Shown here: positions 17,014-24,540 of the stretch, piece by piece | Numbering within the stretch: position 1 is the stretch's first letter | Layout: each line of letters opens with the position of its first letter | DNA from: Natronomonas halophila | GTDB lineage: Archaea; Halobacteriota; Halobacteria; Halobacteriales; Haloarculaceae | Length of the DNA stretch: 64,000 bases | Assembly (NCBI RefSeq): GCF_013391085.1 | Contig: NZ_CP058334.1 | Coordinates: 1,240,001-1,304,000 of the forward strand | Direction of reading: 5' to 3' | Notes under the pieces: model-generated | Databases searched by the model: none | Told to the model about the DNA's origin: nothing | Seen by the model: the letters and a program-made list of their open reading frames with translations, nothing else | Translations under genes and position numbers: made by a program

Positions 17014-17053
17014 GCGGGTAAGCGTTCCGTCGCGGAAAGTAAGGCTTACCCGC
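17014..17053. repeat. 10-bp inverted repeat upstream of tRNA-Val
   Basis: GCGGGTAAGC (17014-17023) and GCTTACCCGC (17044-17053) enclose a smaller TTCCG/CGGAA hairpin. The pair lies between the divergently oriented DUF192 gene and tRNA-Val, and could be an operator or part of both promoters. Confidence 0.5.
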
Positions 17054-17076
17054 ACGGGCGCTCTCCCGTCGGATGC

Positions 17077-17150
17077 GGGCGCGTGGTCTAGTTGGCTATG
17101 ACGCGGCCCTTACAAGGCCGAGATCGGCGGTTCGAACCCGCCCGCGCCCA
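17077..17150 (+). tRNA. tRNA-Val (TAC anticodon)
   Basis: A 74-nt cloverleaf has acceptor GGGCGCG/CGCGCCC with discriminator A, anticodon stem GGCCC/GGGCC-type pairing around CTTACAA (anticodon TAC), and T-arm GGCGGTTCGAACCCGCC. There is no intron and no encoded CCA. The last 23 nt are repeated exactly twice downstream. Confidence 0.95.
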
Positions 17151-17394
17151 TCCTGCGGCGAGCTATACCCCGAGCCGCAGGTGTGGAGAAGGGTTCGAAG
17201 CCCGAAAGACGCAGCGGCGAGCGAAGCGAGCCGACCGGCTTTCCTCGGTTCGAACCCGCCCGCGCCCATACTCCCGTGGCGAACAACTCCGTGAGCCACG
17301 GGTGTACGCCCGGCAGGTTCGCACCCTGGAAGTCGCGCACAACGAGCGAAGCGAGTGAGCACGTCTCCCTCCGGTTCGAACCCGCCCGCGCCCA
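17128..17394 (+). repeat. Tandem tRNA-Val tail array (three copies of a 23-mer)
   Basis: The 3' terminal 23 nt of tRNA-Val (CGGTTCGAACCCGCCCGCGCCCA) occurs at 17128-17150 (in the gene), 17246-17268 and 17372-17394. Each spacer starts with an 8-bp stem and 14-nt loop (17152-17181 and 17273-17302). The stems differ at two base pairs with both partners changed. Each spacer ends with CGAGCGAAGCGAG (17218-17230 and 17343-17355), 15-16 nt before the tail copy. No full pseudo-tRNA is present. Integration scars or a tRNA-tail-bearing element are the main explanations. Confidence 0.85.
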
Positions 17395-17500
17395 CTTCTC
17401 TGACGGAACATCGCGAACAGTGCTGGCCCCGCGGCCGACCCACGCAGGGCGGCGGTTTTCGAAACCCTTTTTGATAGCCTCGGCGTCGGTGGGCATGCAA

Positions 17501-17574
17501 GCCGCCTTAGCTCAGATTGGGAGAGCACTCGACTGAAGATCGAGCTGTCCCCGGTTCAAATCCGGGAGGCGGCA
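17501..17574 (+). tRNA. tRNA-Phe (GAA anticodon)
   Basis: A 74-nt cloverleaf has acceptor GCCGCCT/AGGCGGC with discriminator A, anticodon loop CTGAAGA (GAA), and T-arm CCCCGGTTCAAATCCGGG. There is no intron and no encoded CCA. The 3' end recurs imperfectly at 17670-17688. Confidence 0.95.
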
Positions 17575-17699
17575 TTTTCCTGCGACCGAAGGGAGCAGTG
17601 AAAACGCCCCCGACCGCGATTTGAATGTCGGGAGTCGCAGCCGAGCGAAGCGAGGACCGTCTCCCGGAAGTTCATCCGGGAGGCGGCATACTTCTCTGA
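17575..17699 (+). repeat. tRNA-Phe tail repeat unit
   Basis: Downstream of tRNA-Phe there is a 7-bp stem (CTGCGAC 17580-17586 / GTCGCAG 17634-17640), then CGAGCGAAGCGAG (17642-17654), then 15 nt, then a shortened copy of the tRNA-Phe end (GTTCATCCGGGAGGCGGCA, 17670-17688, lacking two A of the T-loop). ACTTCTCTGA at 17690-17699 closes it. The same 10-mer closes the Val array at 17394-17403. The layout parallels the Val units. Confidence 0.75.
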
Positions 17700-17820
17700 A
17701 GCCGCTCGCTGGGCGTAGCGAACGCAGCAGGTGGCGCGAATAGTCCTGACCGGCCAACGGAGCTGGAAGTGCTCCACCCGAACGCCTATATGGGCAGGTG
17801 AACCCCACAACGAAGAAGAC

Positions 17821-18462
17821 ATGGCCGGAGACGAGATCGGGTTTCATCCAGTCGTGGCCGCGCTGTACGACCCGGTGCAGTGGTACTTCGAGCGGGTACA
17901 GGCGCCCGAACACCGGGCATATCTGGCGGCGGGGCTCGACGGTCGGGTGCTGGAAATCGGCGTGGGGACGGGCGCGATGCTGCCCTACTACGAAGGGGGA
18001 ATCGAGTCGGGGGCCGATATCCACGGCGTCGAACCGGACCCGACGATGTGGCAACGCGCTCGCGAGAAAATCGCCGACAGCACCGTCGATATGCAACTGG
18101 TCAGTGCGCGCGGGGAGTCGCTTCCCTACGAGGACGACTCGTTCGACTACGTCGTCGAATGCGGGGTGTTCTGTTCGGTTCCGTCGATACCGCCGATGCT
18201 GTCGGAGGTCGCCCGCGTGCTACGAGACGGAGGCGAGTTCCGATTTCTCGACCACGTCCGTTCCGATGGGCTGGTCGGGCGAAGCCAAGACGCGTTGACG
18301 CCGCTGTGGCGTCGAATCGGCGGAAACTGCCATCTGAACCGTCGAGTCCGGCCGCTGCTCGAGACGTCCGACCGGCTGACGCTGGAGGAGTTCGACCGTC
18401 CGACGATCGGCTACTGGCCAATCCGGAAGTTCGCTCGCGGCACCGCGACACTCAGCGGCTGA
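17821..18462 (+). CDS. Class I SAM-dependent methyltransferase
   Basis: This 213-residue Rossmann-fold methyltransferase has motif I VLEIGVGTGAMLPYY, motif II acidic residues HGVEPDPTMW, post-motif ARGESLPYEDDSFDYVVECGVFCSV and the late motif VLRDGGEFRFLDHVRSDG. This is a UbiE/Methyltransf_11-type small-molecule or lipid methylase; the acceptor is unknown. The start at 17821 was chosen since the upstream extension runs into the tRNA repeat region. Confidence 0.85.
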   Translation: MAGDEIGFHPVVAALYDPVQWYFERVQAPEHRAYLAAGLDGRVLEIGVGTGAMLPYYEGGIESGADIHGVEPDPTMWQRAREKIADSTVDMQLVSARGESLPYEDDSFDYVVECGVFCSVPSIPPMLSEVARVLRDGGEFRFLDHVRSDGLVGRSQDALTPLWRRIGGNCHLNRRVRPLLETSDRLTLEEFDRPTIGYWPIRKFARGTATLSG

Positions 18463-18562
18463 CGACGGTGTAATCCGACTGATTGGATATCGTTCAGGAA
18501 ACGTCGTTTACATCGGAAGAGCAGCATCCGGTTTCAACACGCCGTTCGAATTCCTCGATATC

Positions 18563-19282
18563 TCAAACCGACAACGCCTCGCCATCCTCAGGAATCAATA
18601 CCTCCGAAACCGCGTCTCCCAGGTCCTCACGGGTCAGCAGGCAGTGGTTGATGGCGTCCATGTGGACCGCCGCGACGGGGCAGTCGGCGGCTTCGACAGT
18701 CGATGTGACATCCTCGGCGTCCATCGTGATTGGGTCGCCCTCCACGAACTGCGCGGCGCCGGCGTTGACCACGGCAGCGTCGGGGTCGTGGCGGTCGATG
18801 GTCTCGGCGACCGGGTCGTACCAGACGGTATCGCCGGCGAGATACAGGGTTCGGTCGCCATCGAGGACGAACCCCGAGGCGGGGCCCATCTGCTCGGCGA
18901 GGCCACCGTGGCCGTGGCGGGCCGGCGTCCGGGTAATCTCGATGCCGTCGAAGGTCACCGACTCGTCGACGGGGCGGACGTCGGTGAAGCCGTCCTCGCG
19001 GAAGGCGTCGGCCTCTTCGGGCTGACAGAGCAGCGGGACATCATCGTCTAGCCGTTCGGTCGCAGCGTCATCGAAGTGGTCGCGGTGCCGGTGGGAGACG
19101 AGGACCGCGTCGTGTGCGAGGTCGACGTCGGGAAGCGGAACTAGCGGGTTTTCTCGGTCGTTCGGCGAGTTTGGGATGGGTGGAATATCACCGGGCGCGC
19201 CGAGCATTGGGTCGACTAGGATGGTCGTTCCGTCCATGGAGACGAGCAGCGTCGCATGGCGAACGAGCTGGATGGTTGCCAT
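18563..19282 (-). CDS. Metallo-beta-lactamase-fold hydrolase (UlaG-like)
   Basis: This 239-residue MBL-fold protein begins MATIQLVRHATLLVSMDGTTILVDPML. The metal-binding HRHRDHFDDAA is present, followed by HGHGGLAEQMGPASGFVLDGDRTLYLAGDT and a late HMDAIN His. This order matches the UlaG/YcbL-like branch of MBL hydrolases, which often act on lactones or phosphodiesters. The start is ATG at 19282; upstream codons are low-complexity shadow. It is 75 bp downstream of the MFS gene's stop and on the same strand. Confidence 0.85.
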   Translation of the reverse strand: MATIQLVRHATLLVSMDGTTILVDPMLGAPGDIPPIPNSPNDRENPLVPLPDVDLAHDAVLVSHRHRDHFDDAATERLDDDVPLLCQPEEADAFREDGFTDVRPVDESVTFDGIEITRTPARHGHGGLAEQMGPASGFVLDGDRTLYLAGDTVWYDPVAETIDRHDPDAAVVNAGAAQFVEGDPITMDAEDVTSTVEAADCPVAAVHMDAINHCLLTREDLGDAVSEVLIPEDGEALSV

Positions 19283-19357
19283 ACGGGCACAGCGATTTCG
19301 TCGGGGGTAAGGGTACGGCTTCCGGTCGGTACGGCCGGGGCTGTCCTTCGGGGCCAC

Positions 19358-20587
19358 TCAGCCACGGCCGCCTGCGAGCGCCTCCGCCTCCGGCAGCCGC
19401 CGCAGCGTGAGCATCGCGACAGTGCCGATTAGCGGGCCGACCGCAAGCGGTGCGAAAGCCCACCGCCAGCCGACCGACTCGGCGACGATGGGCGTCAACT
19501 GAATCGAACCCAGAGTCAGCAGGTAGCCGATAGCGGTCTGGAAGGTGAGCGCACTGCCGACGTAGGAATCCTCGGCGAGTTCCGAGACGGCCGTCGAGAA
19601 CTGCGCGGAGTCGGCGACGATGGCGAAGCCCCACAGGAGGACGAACGGGACGACGATGAGCGTCGAGGCGCCGAAGACGAAGCCGGCTGCCACACAGGCG
19701 CTACCGCTGATAATCATGCTGGCGCTTGTAACCGTCGTTCGCCCGAGTCGGTCGGAGGTGACCCCGGCGATGACGGCCCCGAGGCCGCCGATTGCGATGG
19801 TGCCGAAGGTCACGAACGCGGCGAAGGCTTCGGTTTCGCCGCCGTTGGCAGTGAAGCTCGCCGAGAGGTACACCGGAATCCAGGCCCAGACCGCGTAGAG
19901 TTCCCACATGTGGCCGAAGTAGCCGAGATTGGCGAGGACCGTCCCGCGGTCCCCCGCGATTCGGCGGATAGCGCTCGGGTCGAATGGCGCGGCGGGCGCC
20001 TGATACGGCCCGGGTTCGACGAAGAGGACGAGAATCGCACCGAGGACGGCGAGGCCCGAAGCCCCGAGCAACACCGGCGTCGGCCGACCGACGCCACCCA
20101 CTCCGCGCAGGAGATGCGGCATCGCGGAGCCGACGGTGAGCGCGCCGACCAGCACGCCGATGGCGAACCCGCGGCCCTTCCGGAACCAGCCGGCCATAAT
20201 TTTCATGCCCGGCGGATACACCCCCGCGAGAGCCATCCCGGTCAGGAACCGGAGGACGACCGCCGGGAGGAACGACCCGACGCTTGTGGCGATGACGACG
20301 GTCGCGGCGGCGCCGACGACCGCCGACGCCGAAAACAGGTATCGCGGCTGGACGACGTCCGAGATGGTAAACACCGCCGAGAGCAGCGCACCGGCGACGA
20401 AGCCGAGTTGGACCGCGTTGGTGAGCCACGCCGTCTCGGCGGCCGAAAGGCCCCACATCGTCGCGAGTTCCGGCCCGACTGCGGAGACGCTGAACCACAG
20501 CGTCATCGCCAGCAGTTCGGCGGTCGCAAGCAGGCCGAGCACCCGGTATTTCCGGTATCGTCCCGGTGGTTCGTTGCCGTCTGTCAT
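19358..20587 (-). CDS. MFS transporter
   Basis: This 409-residue membrane protein has about 12 hydrophobic segments and typical major-facilitator loops. There is a basic loop after segment 2 (DVVQPRYLFSAS), FLTGMALAGVYPPGMKIMAGWFRKGRG in helix 4, and a second-half loop GVTSDRLGRTTVT between helices 8 and 9. The G-rich helix-4 motif resembles nitrate/nitrite and other anion or cyanate porters, but the substrate is not decided. The MBL-fold gene follows it on the same strand. Confidence 0.88.
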   Translation of the reverse strand: MTDGNEPPGRYRKYRVLGLLATAELLAMTLWFSVSAVGPELATMWGLSAAETAWLTNAVQLGFVAGALLSAVFTISDVVQPRYLFSASAVVGAAATVVIATSVGSFLPAVVLRFLTGMALAGVYPPGMKIMAGWFRKGRGFAIGVLVGALTVGSAMPHLLRGVGGVGRPTPVLLGASGLAVLGAILVLFVEPGPYQAPAAPFDPSAIRRIAGDRGTVLANLGYFGHMWELYAVWAWIPVYLSASFTANGGETEAFAAFVTFGTIAIGGLGAVIAGVTSDRLGRTTVTSASMIISGSACVAAGFVFGASTLIVVPFVLLWGFAIVADSAQFSTAVSELAEDSYVGSALTFQTAIGYLLTLGSIQLTPIVAESVGWRWAFAPLAVGPLIGTVAMLTLRRLPEAEALAGGRG

Positions 20588-20743
20588 CCTGTGTCACCTC
20601 CTTCGTCTCCGGCAGGGTAGTTATTCGATTGGGTAGTCCCATCGAACAGGAACAAAAAGGAGACGTTCCCCGGATGACCCGGCCGCGGCGGAGGCGGTTC
20701 GACGCAGTGGAACGGCCCGCGTCACTCGGCGCCTATTCGGCCC

Positions 20744-21067
20744 TTACTCCAGACAGGCGTCGTGGACGGTGTCGCCCTCGTCGTTCGGCTGGCGGCCCTG
20801 TCCGACGACGATGGGTTCACCGCACGCCGCACAGCGCATGCCCTCGCGTTCGCTCGTCGGTTCGATGCTGCTCGTTCGGGGGGCCTGCTCCGCCGAGGTG
20901 TCCCCCGCCGTCGCCGTATAGCCGAGCGCGACCGCGCCGGCGCCCGACAGCAACGCGAGCAACCGCTTGCGTTTCCGGAGCGAGGCGATAGCGACCGCGC
21001 CCAGAGCGACGGCGGACAGGAGACGGACGGGCCCCTCTCGACTGACGTCGGTTTCGGTAGATTCCAT
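20744..21067 (-). CDS. Small membrane protein with C-terminal zinc-ribbon-like motif
   Basis: This 107-residue protein has one or two hydrophobic segments (about residues 14-55, LLSAVALGAVAIASL and LLALLSGAGAVALGYTAT). A C-terminal CAACGEPIVVGQG...TVHDACLE motif with CxxC and H-x-x-C could bind zinc. The family is not recognised. A similar design (membrane helix plus zinc ribbon) is found in the next gene at 21156. The role is unknown. Confidence 0.7.
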   Translation of the reverse strand: MESTETDVSREGPVRLLSAVALGAVAIASLRKRKRLLALLSGAGAVALGYTATAGDTSAEQAPRTSSIEPTSEREGMRCAACGEPIVVGQGRQPNDEGDTVHDACLE

Positions 21068-21155
21068 AGACGTATTTCGGGCCCCACACGCTTGTAGTTC
21101 ACCCTCACCCGTCGGCCCCAGTCGCCGGCCGCCGAGTCAGGCTCGGGGCGACCCG

Positions 21156-21437
21156 TTAGAGGCGGGCACCACACTCCCGGCAGTAGGAAAAGTCAGGGTC
21201 GTTCGGCGTCCCGCAGTCGGCACAGACGGCGTGCGGCCCGACGGACCCGTCCGGCGACGATTCTTCGGCGGTAGCCGACCGTACGGTTGTATCGCCCTCC
21301 CGATTGCGCTCGATGCCGTCGATGACGATACCCTTGAGTACGGGGATGGCGACCCCCAGCGCGATGAGCAACAACAGGGCCGTGACGACGATATAGAGGT
21401 TCTCGGGCGAAACCACGGGGCGCACTACGTGCGGCAT
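21156..21437 (-). CDS. Membrane-anchored zinc-ribbon protein
   Basis: This 93-residue protein has one transmembrane segment (YIVVTALLLLIALGVAIPVL, residues about 15-34) and a C-terminal double-CxxC zinc ribbon (VCADCGTPNDPDFSYCRECGARL in two halves). The start at 21437 was chosen because the upstream frame is non-specific. Zinc ribbons of this form are typical of small regulatory or scaffold proteins. No function can be assigned. Confidence 0.75.
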   Translation of the reverse strand: MPHVVRPVVSPENLYIVVTALLLLIALGVAIPVLKGIVIDGIERNREGDTTVRSATAEESSPDGSVGPHAVCADCGTPNDPDFSYCRECGARL

Positions 21438-21509
21438 CGGTTTAGCTATCCCGCCGGTCGAGCGGTGCCGTTCCCGGAGTCCTAATACGAACGCGTCCGG
21501 AGTCAGACC

Positions 21510-21980
21510 ATGACCGATGGCCGCACCTTCGCCGCGAGCGCAGCCGCGCTTGGCCTCGCCGCCCTCGCCCACGCGATACTGAGTTGGCCCGCCGAGATGA
21601 CGCTCGCGTTCTTCGGGGTCGGCGCCGCCGTCGCCTTCGTCGCGGAAGCGGTCGTCATCCGCCTCGGGTTCCTAGAGCACCACATCGGCCCGAAGGTCCT
21701 CGGCGTACCCCTCTACGCCCTCTTCGGGTGGACGGGCGTGATTTACGTCGCCTTCCGGTTCGCGCTGCTCGTCGCCGAGGGCTGGGGCGCCGTCGCCCTC
21801 GCGGCTCTGCTGGCGACCGGATACGACGCCCTCACGGACCCCAGAGGCGTCAGCGAGGGCTTCTGGAGTTATACGGACGACCTGCCCGGACCCCGGTATC
21901 GCGGCATCCCGTGGTGGAACACCGTCGGCTGGCTGGTCATCAGCGCCGTCACCGCCGGGGCCGCCGTCCTCGTCCGTTGA
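21510..21980 (+). CDS. Membrane protein related to carotenoid biosynthesis (CruF/DUF422)
   Basis: This 156-residue protein has about four transmembrane segments. The C-terminal signature TGYDALTDPRGVSEGFWSYT, then GPRYRGIPWWNTVGWLV, matches the DUF422 family. That family includes the haloarchaeal bisanhydrobacterioruberin hydratase CruF. At 156 residues it is much shorter than full CruF, so it may be a half-size paralog rather than the bacterioruberin enzyme. No other carotenoid gene is nearby. Confidence 0.65.
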   Translation: MTDGRTFAASAAALGLAALAHAILSWPAEMTLAFFGVGAAVAFVAEAVVIRLGFLEHHIGPKVLGVPLYALFGWTGVIYVAFRFALLVAEGWGAVALAALLATGYDALTDPRGVSEGFWSYTDDLPGPRYRGIPWWNTVGWLVISAVTAGAAVLVR

Positions 21981-22038
21981 GGTGGCCACCAGTGTTTTGC
22001 CCGTTTCCCGCGAACGAGCTACTGGATGAATAGTTGAC

Positions 22039-22938
22039 ATGAGTTCGGAGTCAGCCGCCGAACAGCCGGATCCGATTTCCGTCGCCGAAGCCCTCCAGCG
22101 TCTCGATACGCGGACGTTGCGCGACCTCGTGAGGCGGCTGTGGGAGGAACGCGGCTGGACGCTGGAGGACGAATCCAGCCCGGACGACGGGGGCGTCGAC
22201 CTGGTGTTCGCCCGCGAGTGGCCACAACACCGCCGGGTGCTGCTTCGGGTCCGGTCCTTCGACGCGAACGACCACCTCAACACCGCCGACGTGCAGGCGT
22301 TCGTCCGGACCGTCCAGCGCGAGGAGGTCGACATCGCCCGCATCGTCACGACAACCGAGACGCCCTCCAGCGTCGAGGCGAAGGCCCGCGAGTACGGCGT
22401 CGACGTCATGGGACCGGCGGCGCTCGGTACCCTGCTCGACCGACTCGGCGAGCGGGCGGCGCTGGCGGCCCACGTCGACGCACCCGTGATAACCGACACC
22501 GGAACGTCGCTGCCGGCCTGGGTGCCCGACCGACTGGCCGCCGCGGCCGACCGCCTGAACCTCGCGGACCGACTGGAGCGACTGTTGGCCCGGTATCTCC
22601 CGCCGGACCCGACGATGGCCGATATGGCCGCGCTGAGTTTCACCGGCCACCGAATCGCGCTCGTCGCCTCGGCGCTTGCACTCCTGTTCTTGGTGCCGGT
22701 CGGAACCCAGGCGGTCCTTTTCTGGGTGCTGATGACCGCCTATCTGCTCGTCACCTACGGCGCGCTGCTGCCGGCGATGACCGCGGACATCTATCTCCGC
22801 CGGCAGATTCGCGGCGAGTGGGTGCCGTCGTGGTGGTATCTCGGGGCGTTCATCGCCGTCCCGTTGCCGCTGCTGGCGGGGGCGCTCTACTGGTATCGGC
22901 GCCGGAACCACCGACCGGCGAGAAACGATGTCGTCTGA
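22039..22938 (+). CDS. Mrr-like restriction-endonuclease-fold protein with membrane segments
   Basis: This is a 299-residue protein. Residues 15-130 resemble an Mrr/RecB-type nuclease domain (LVRRLWEERGWTLEDESSPDDGGVDLVFARE, quoted here as the first strand and active-site region, then VLLRVRSF). The usual catalytic pair would be D plus E/QxK. Here Asp54 is kept but the second site reads Arg70-Val-Arg72, so catalysis is doubtful. Residues about 208-285 contain three membrane segments. A membrane-tethered, possibly inactive nuclease fold is unusual. It stands alone. Confidence 0.7.
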   Translation: MSSESAAEQPDPISVAEALQRLDTRTLRDLVRRLWEERGWTLEDESSPDDGGVDLVFAREWPQHRRVLLRVRSFDANDHLNTADVQAFVRTVQREEVDIARIVTTTETPSSVEAKAREYGVDVMGPAALGTLLDRLGERAALAAHVDAPVITDTGTSLPAWVPDRLAAAADRLNLADRLERLLARYLPPDPTMADMAALSFTGHRIALVASALALLFLVPVGTQAVLFWVLMTAYLLVTYGALLPAMTADIYLRRQIRGEWVPSWWYLGAFIAVPLPLLAGALYWYRRRNHRPARNDVV

Positions 22939-22944
22939 GCCGCT

Positions 22945-23238
22945 TCAGGTGTGGTCCAGTTTGGTCGCGTCGACGACGGTTCCGGCGTCCTCCCAGTCGT
23001 CCTCGTAGAAGGACTGCTGTTCGAGGTGGATGTCCCCACCGGGCTGTGGGCCGGTCGTCAGCCGGAAGCGGAGTTCTTCCCCCTCGTTTCGGCCCTCGGC
23101 TTCCAGCCCGCGGTTCTCGTCGACGTCGACCTCGTCGAGGTCCGCCTCGACGGTCTCACCGCTTTCGAGGGTCAGTTCCCAGGGCCCTTCGCCGAGCTTC
23201 CCGATGGTAATCGCGAGTTCGTCGAACTCCTCGGGCAT
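22945..23238 (-). CDS. Small acidic haloarchaeal protein, unknown
   Basis: This 97-residue soluble, acidic protein begins MPEEFDELAITIGKLGEG. It has mostly beta-like alternation (WELTLESGETVEADL, ELRFRLTTGPQ) and no cysteine, signal or membrane helix. Its 3' end lies 6 bp from the end of the convergent Mrr-like gene. The family is not recognised. A 7-bp inverted repeat just upstream of its start may be regulatory. Confidence 0.65.
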   Translation of the reverse strand: MPEEFDELAITIGKLGEGPWELTLESGETVEADLDEVDVDENRGLEAEGRNEGEELRFRLTTGPQPGGDIHLEQQSFYEDDWEDAGTVVDATKLDHT

Positions 23239-23244
23239 ACGCCA

Positions 23245-23265
23245 TTGTTGACAGCCTATCAACAA
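23245..23265. promoter_or_regulatory. Inverted repeat in divergent promoter region
   Basis: TTGTTGA (23245-23251) and TCAACAA (23259-23265) are 7 bp upstream of the ATG at 23238. About 20 bp on, a CGGGG/CCCCG hairpin followed by TTTT (23282-23302) looks like a terminator or attenuator pointing to the TPR gene. The role is not shown. Confidence 0.4.
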
Positions 23266-23360
23266 AAGAGTCGGGGCCACGCGGGGAGCAAAGCCCCGTT
23301 TTGACGGCCTGTGCGCTCCAGCCCGCAACCCTTACCCGCGCGCGTGGCTAACGACGGAAC

Positions 23361-24167
23361 ATGACTGACGAGGAGCCAGCCGACTCCCACGAGTTCTCCG
23401 AGGGGCAGGGCTTCGAGGACCCCTACGATGGGTTCGACCTCGACCCGCCGGAACTCGACGTCGACCCCGAGCAGGTCGACCCCGTCGACTCCCGTGTCGT
23501 CGCCGACACGCTCGACCGCCGACAGATCGCGGCCGACGAGGTCGACGCCGAGGAACTGCTCGACGTCGGGCTGGAGTACATGCGCATCAACCGCCACGAA
23601 CAGGCGACCGACGCCTTCGAGCGCGTCGCCAGCTACGCCGACGACGACATCATCGAGCAGGAAGCGTGGGTGAACAAGGGCGCCGCTCACGCGGAGATGC
23701 AGGAGTTCGAGGCGGCCATCGACGCCTACCGGCAGGCGCTGCACATCGACGACGAATCCGAGCACGCCGCCACCGCCGAGACCAACCTCGCCTACGCGCT
23801 GTGGGAATCCGGCCGCAGCGAGCAGGCACTCGAACACGCCGAACGCGCCGTCGAACTCGACCCGCGCTTCCCGCAGGCGTGGTACAACCGTGGGTTCTTC
23901 CTGCTGGAGCGCGGCCTCGCCGAGGACGCCGTCTCCTGTTTCGACAACGCGATGCGGCTCGGCCAGCGGTCGGTCGACGTCCTCGAAGAGAAGGCCCGTG
24001 CACTCGAACAGCAGGGCAAGGACGAGGAAGCCGAGAAGGTCGCCGAGGAAGCCGAGGAGATGCGCCAGCGCGCCGAAGACCAGCTCGTCGACGACCACGG
24101 CTCGGGCGGCCCCGCGGGCGGTCCCGGCGGCGACCGCGGCGGGCGTGAACGCCAGCGCGAACGATGA
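23361..24167 (+). CDS. Tetratricopeptide-repeat protein
   Basis: This is a 268-residue acidic cytoplasmic protein. After an acidic head (residues 1-65), three or so TPR units cover about residues 68-230. They show INRHEQATDAFERVASYADD, EFEAAIDAYRQALHIDDESE, SEQALEHAERAVELDPRFPQ and LAEDAVSCFDNAMRLGQ. A Glu/Lys/Ala-rich helix and a Gly/Arg-rich tail follow. TPRs mediate protein-protein contacts. It is coupled (ATGA) to the DUF424 gene downstream, so they may work together. Confidence 0.88.
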   Translation: MTDEEPADSHEFSEGQGFEDPYDGFDLDPPELDVDPEQVDPVDSRVVADTLDRRQIAADEVDAEELLDVGLEYMRINRHEQATDAFERVASYADDDIIEQEAWVNKGAAHAEMQEFEAAIDAYRQALHIDDESEHAATAETNLAYALWESGRSEQALEHAERAVELDPRFPQAWYNRGFFLLERGLAEDAVSCFDNAMRLGQRSVDVLEEKARALEQQGKDEEAEKVAEEAEEMRQRAEDQLVDDHGSGGPAGGPGGDRGGRERQRER

Positions 24168-24457
24168 TGCTACTGTGCGAACGGGAAACGCAGGAGGGGA
24201 CGCTCGTCTCCGTCTGTGACGCCGACGTACTCGGCGAGACCTTCGAGAACGGCGAGGTTTCGCTAACGGTCGAACGCGACTTCTACGACGGCGAGGAGGC
24301 GACCGCCGAGGAGGTCGTCGCCAGCCTCTCGCGGGCCGCCGTCGCCAACCTCGTCGGCTACGAATCGGTCGACGTGGCCGTCGAACACGGCTTCGTCGAG
24401 GAGACGAACGTCCTCGAGTTCGAGGGGACGGTACACGCCCAGTACCTCCGGCTCTAA
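24164..24457 (+). CDS. DUF424 domain protein
   Basis: This 97-residue protein has ETQEGTLVSVCDADVLGETF, VERDFYDGEE and a C-terminal NVLEFEGTVHAQYLRL, the pattern of archaeal DUF424 proteins. The family is widespread in archaea and often placed with translation or information genes, but has no proven activity. The start overlaps the TPR stop (ATGATG; either Met is possible). Confidence 0.75.
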   Translation: MMLLCERETQEGTLVSVCDADVLGETFENGEVSLTVERDFYDGEEATAEEVVASLSRAAVANLVGYESVDVAVEHGFVEETNVLEFEGTVHAQYLRL

Positions 24458-24507
24458 GCGGACCGACGCGTCGACGCCCCGCGATTTTTCGGCGTAATGC
24501 CCGATAG

Positions 24508-24513
24508 TATTAA
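24508..24513 (+). promoter_or_regulatory. TATA-like box of the 7TM histidine kinase gene
   Basis: TATTAA lies 28-33 nt before the ATG at 24541, as expected for a leaderless transcript. Confidence 0.4.
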
Positions 24514-24540
24514 CCACCACCCCTGTTATTCAGGCACTTA

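Noticed and set aside
17128-17394. CRISPR array reading of the three 23-bp direct repeats
   Set aside because: There are only three repeats, the spacers are about 95-103 bp and related to each other, and the repeat is the tRNA end. No cas genes are present.
17096-17500. Open frames of up to 134 codons on both strands across the tRNA-Val repeats, giving peptides with repeated GAGGFEP or ARAGSNR motifs
   Set aside because: These are translations of the repeated tRNA tail and of tRNA-Val itself. They are a well-known source of false proteins in halophile genomes.
17077-17700. tRNA introns or split tRNA genes as explanation for the repeated tails
   Set aside because: Both tRNA genes are complete without introns. 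The extra copies contain only T-arm and acceptor parts, with no anticodon arm or bulge-helix-bulge motif.
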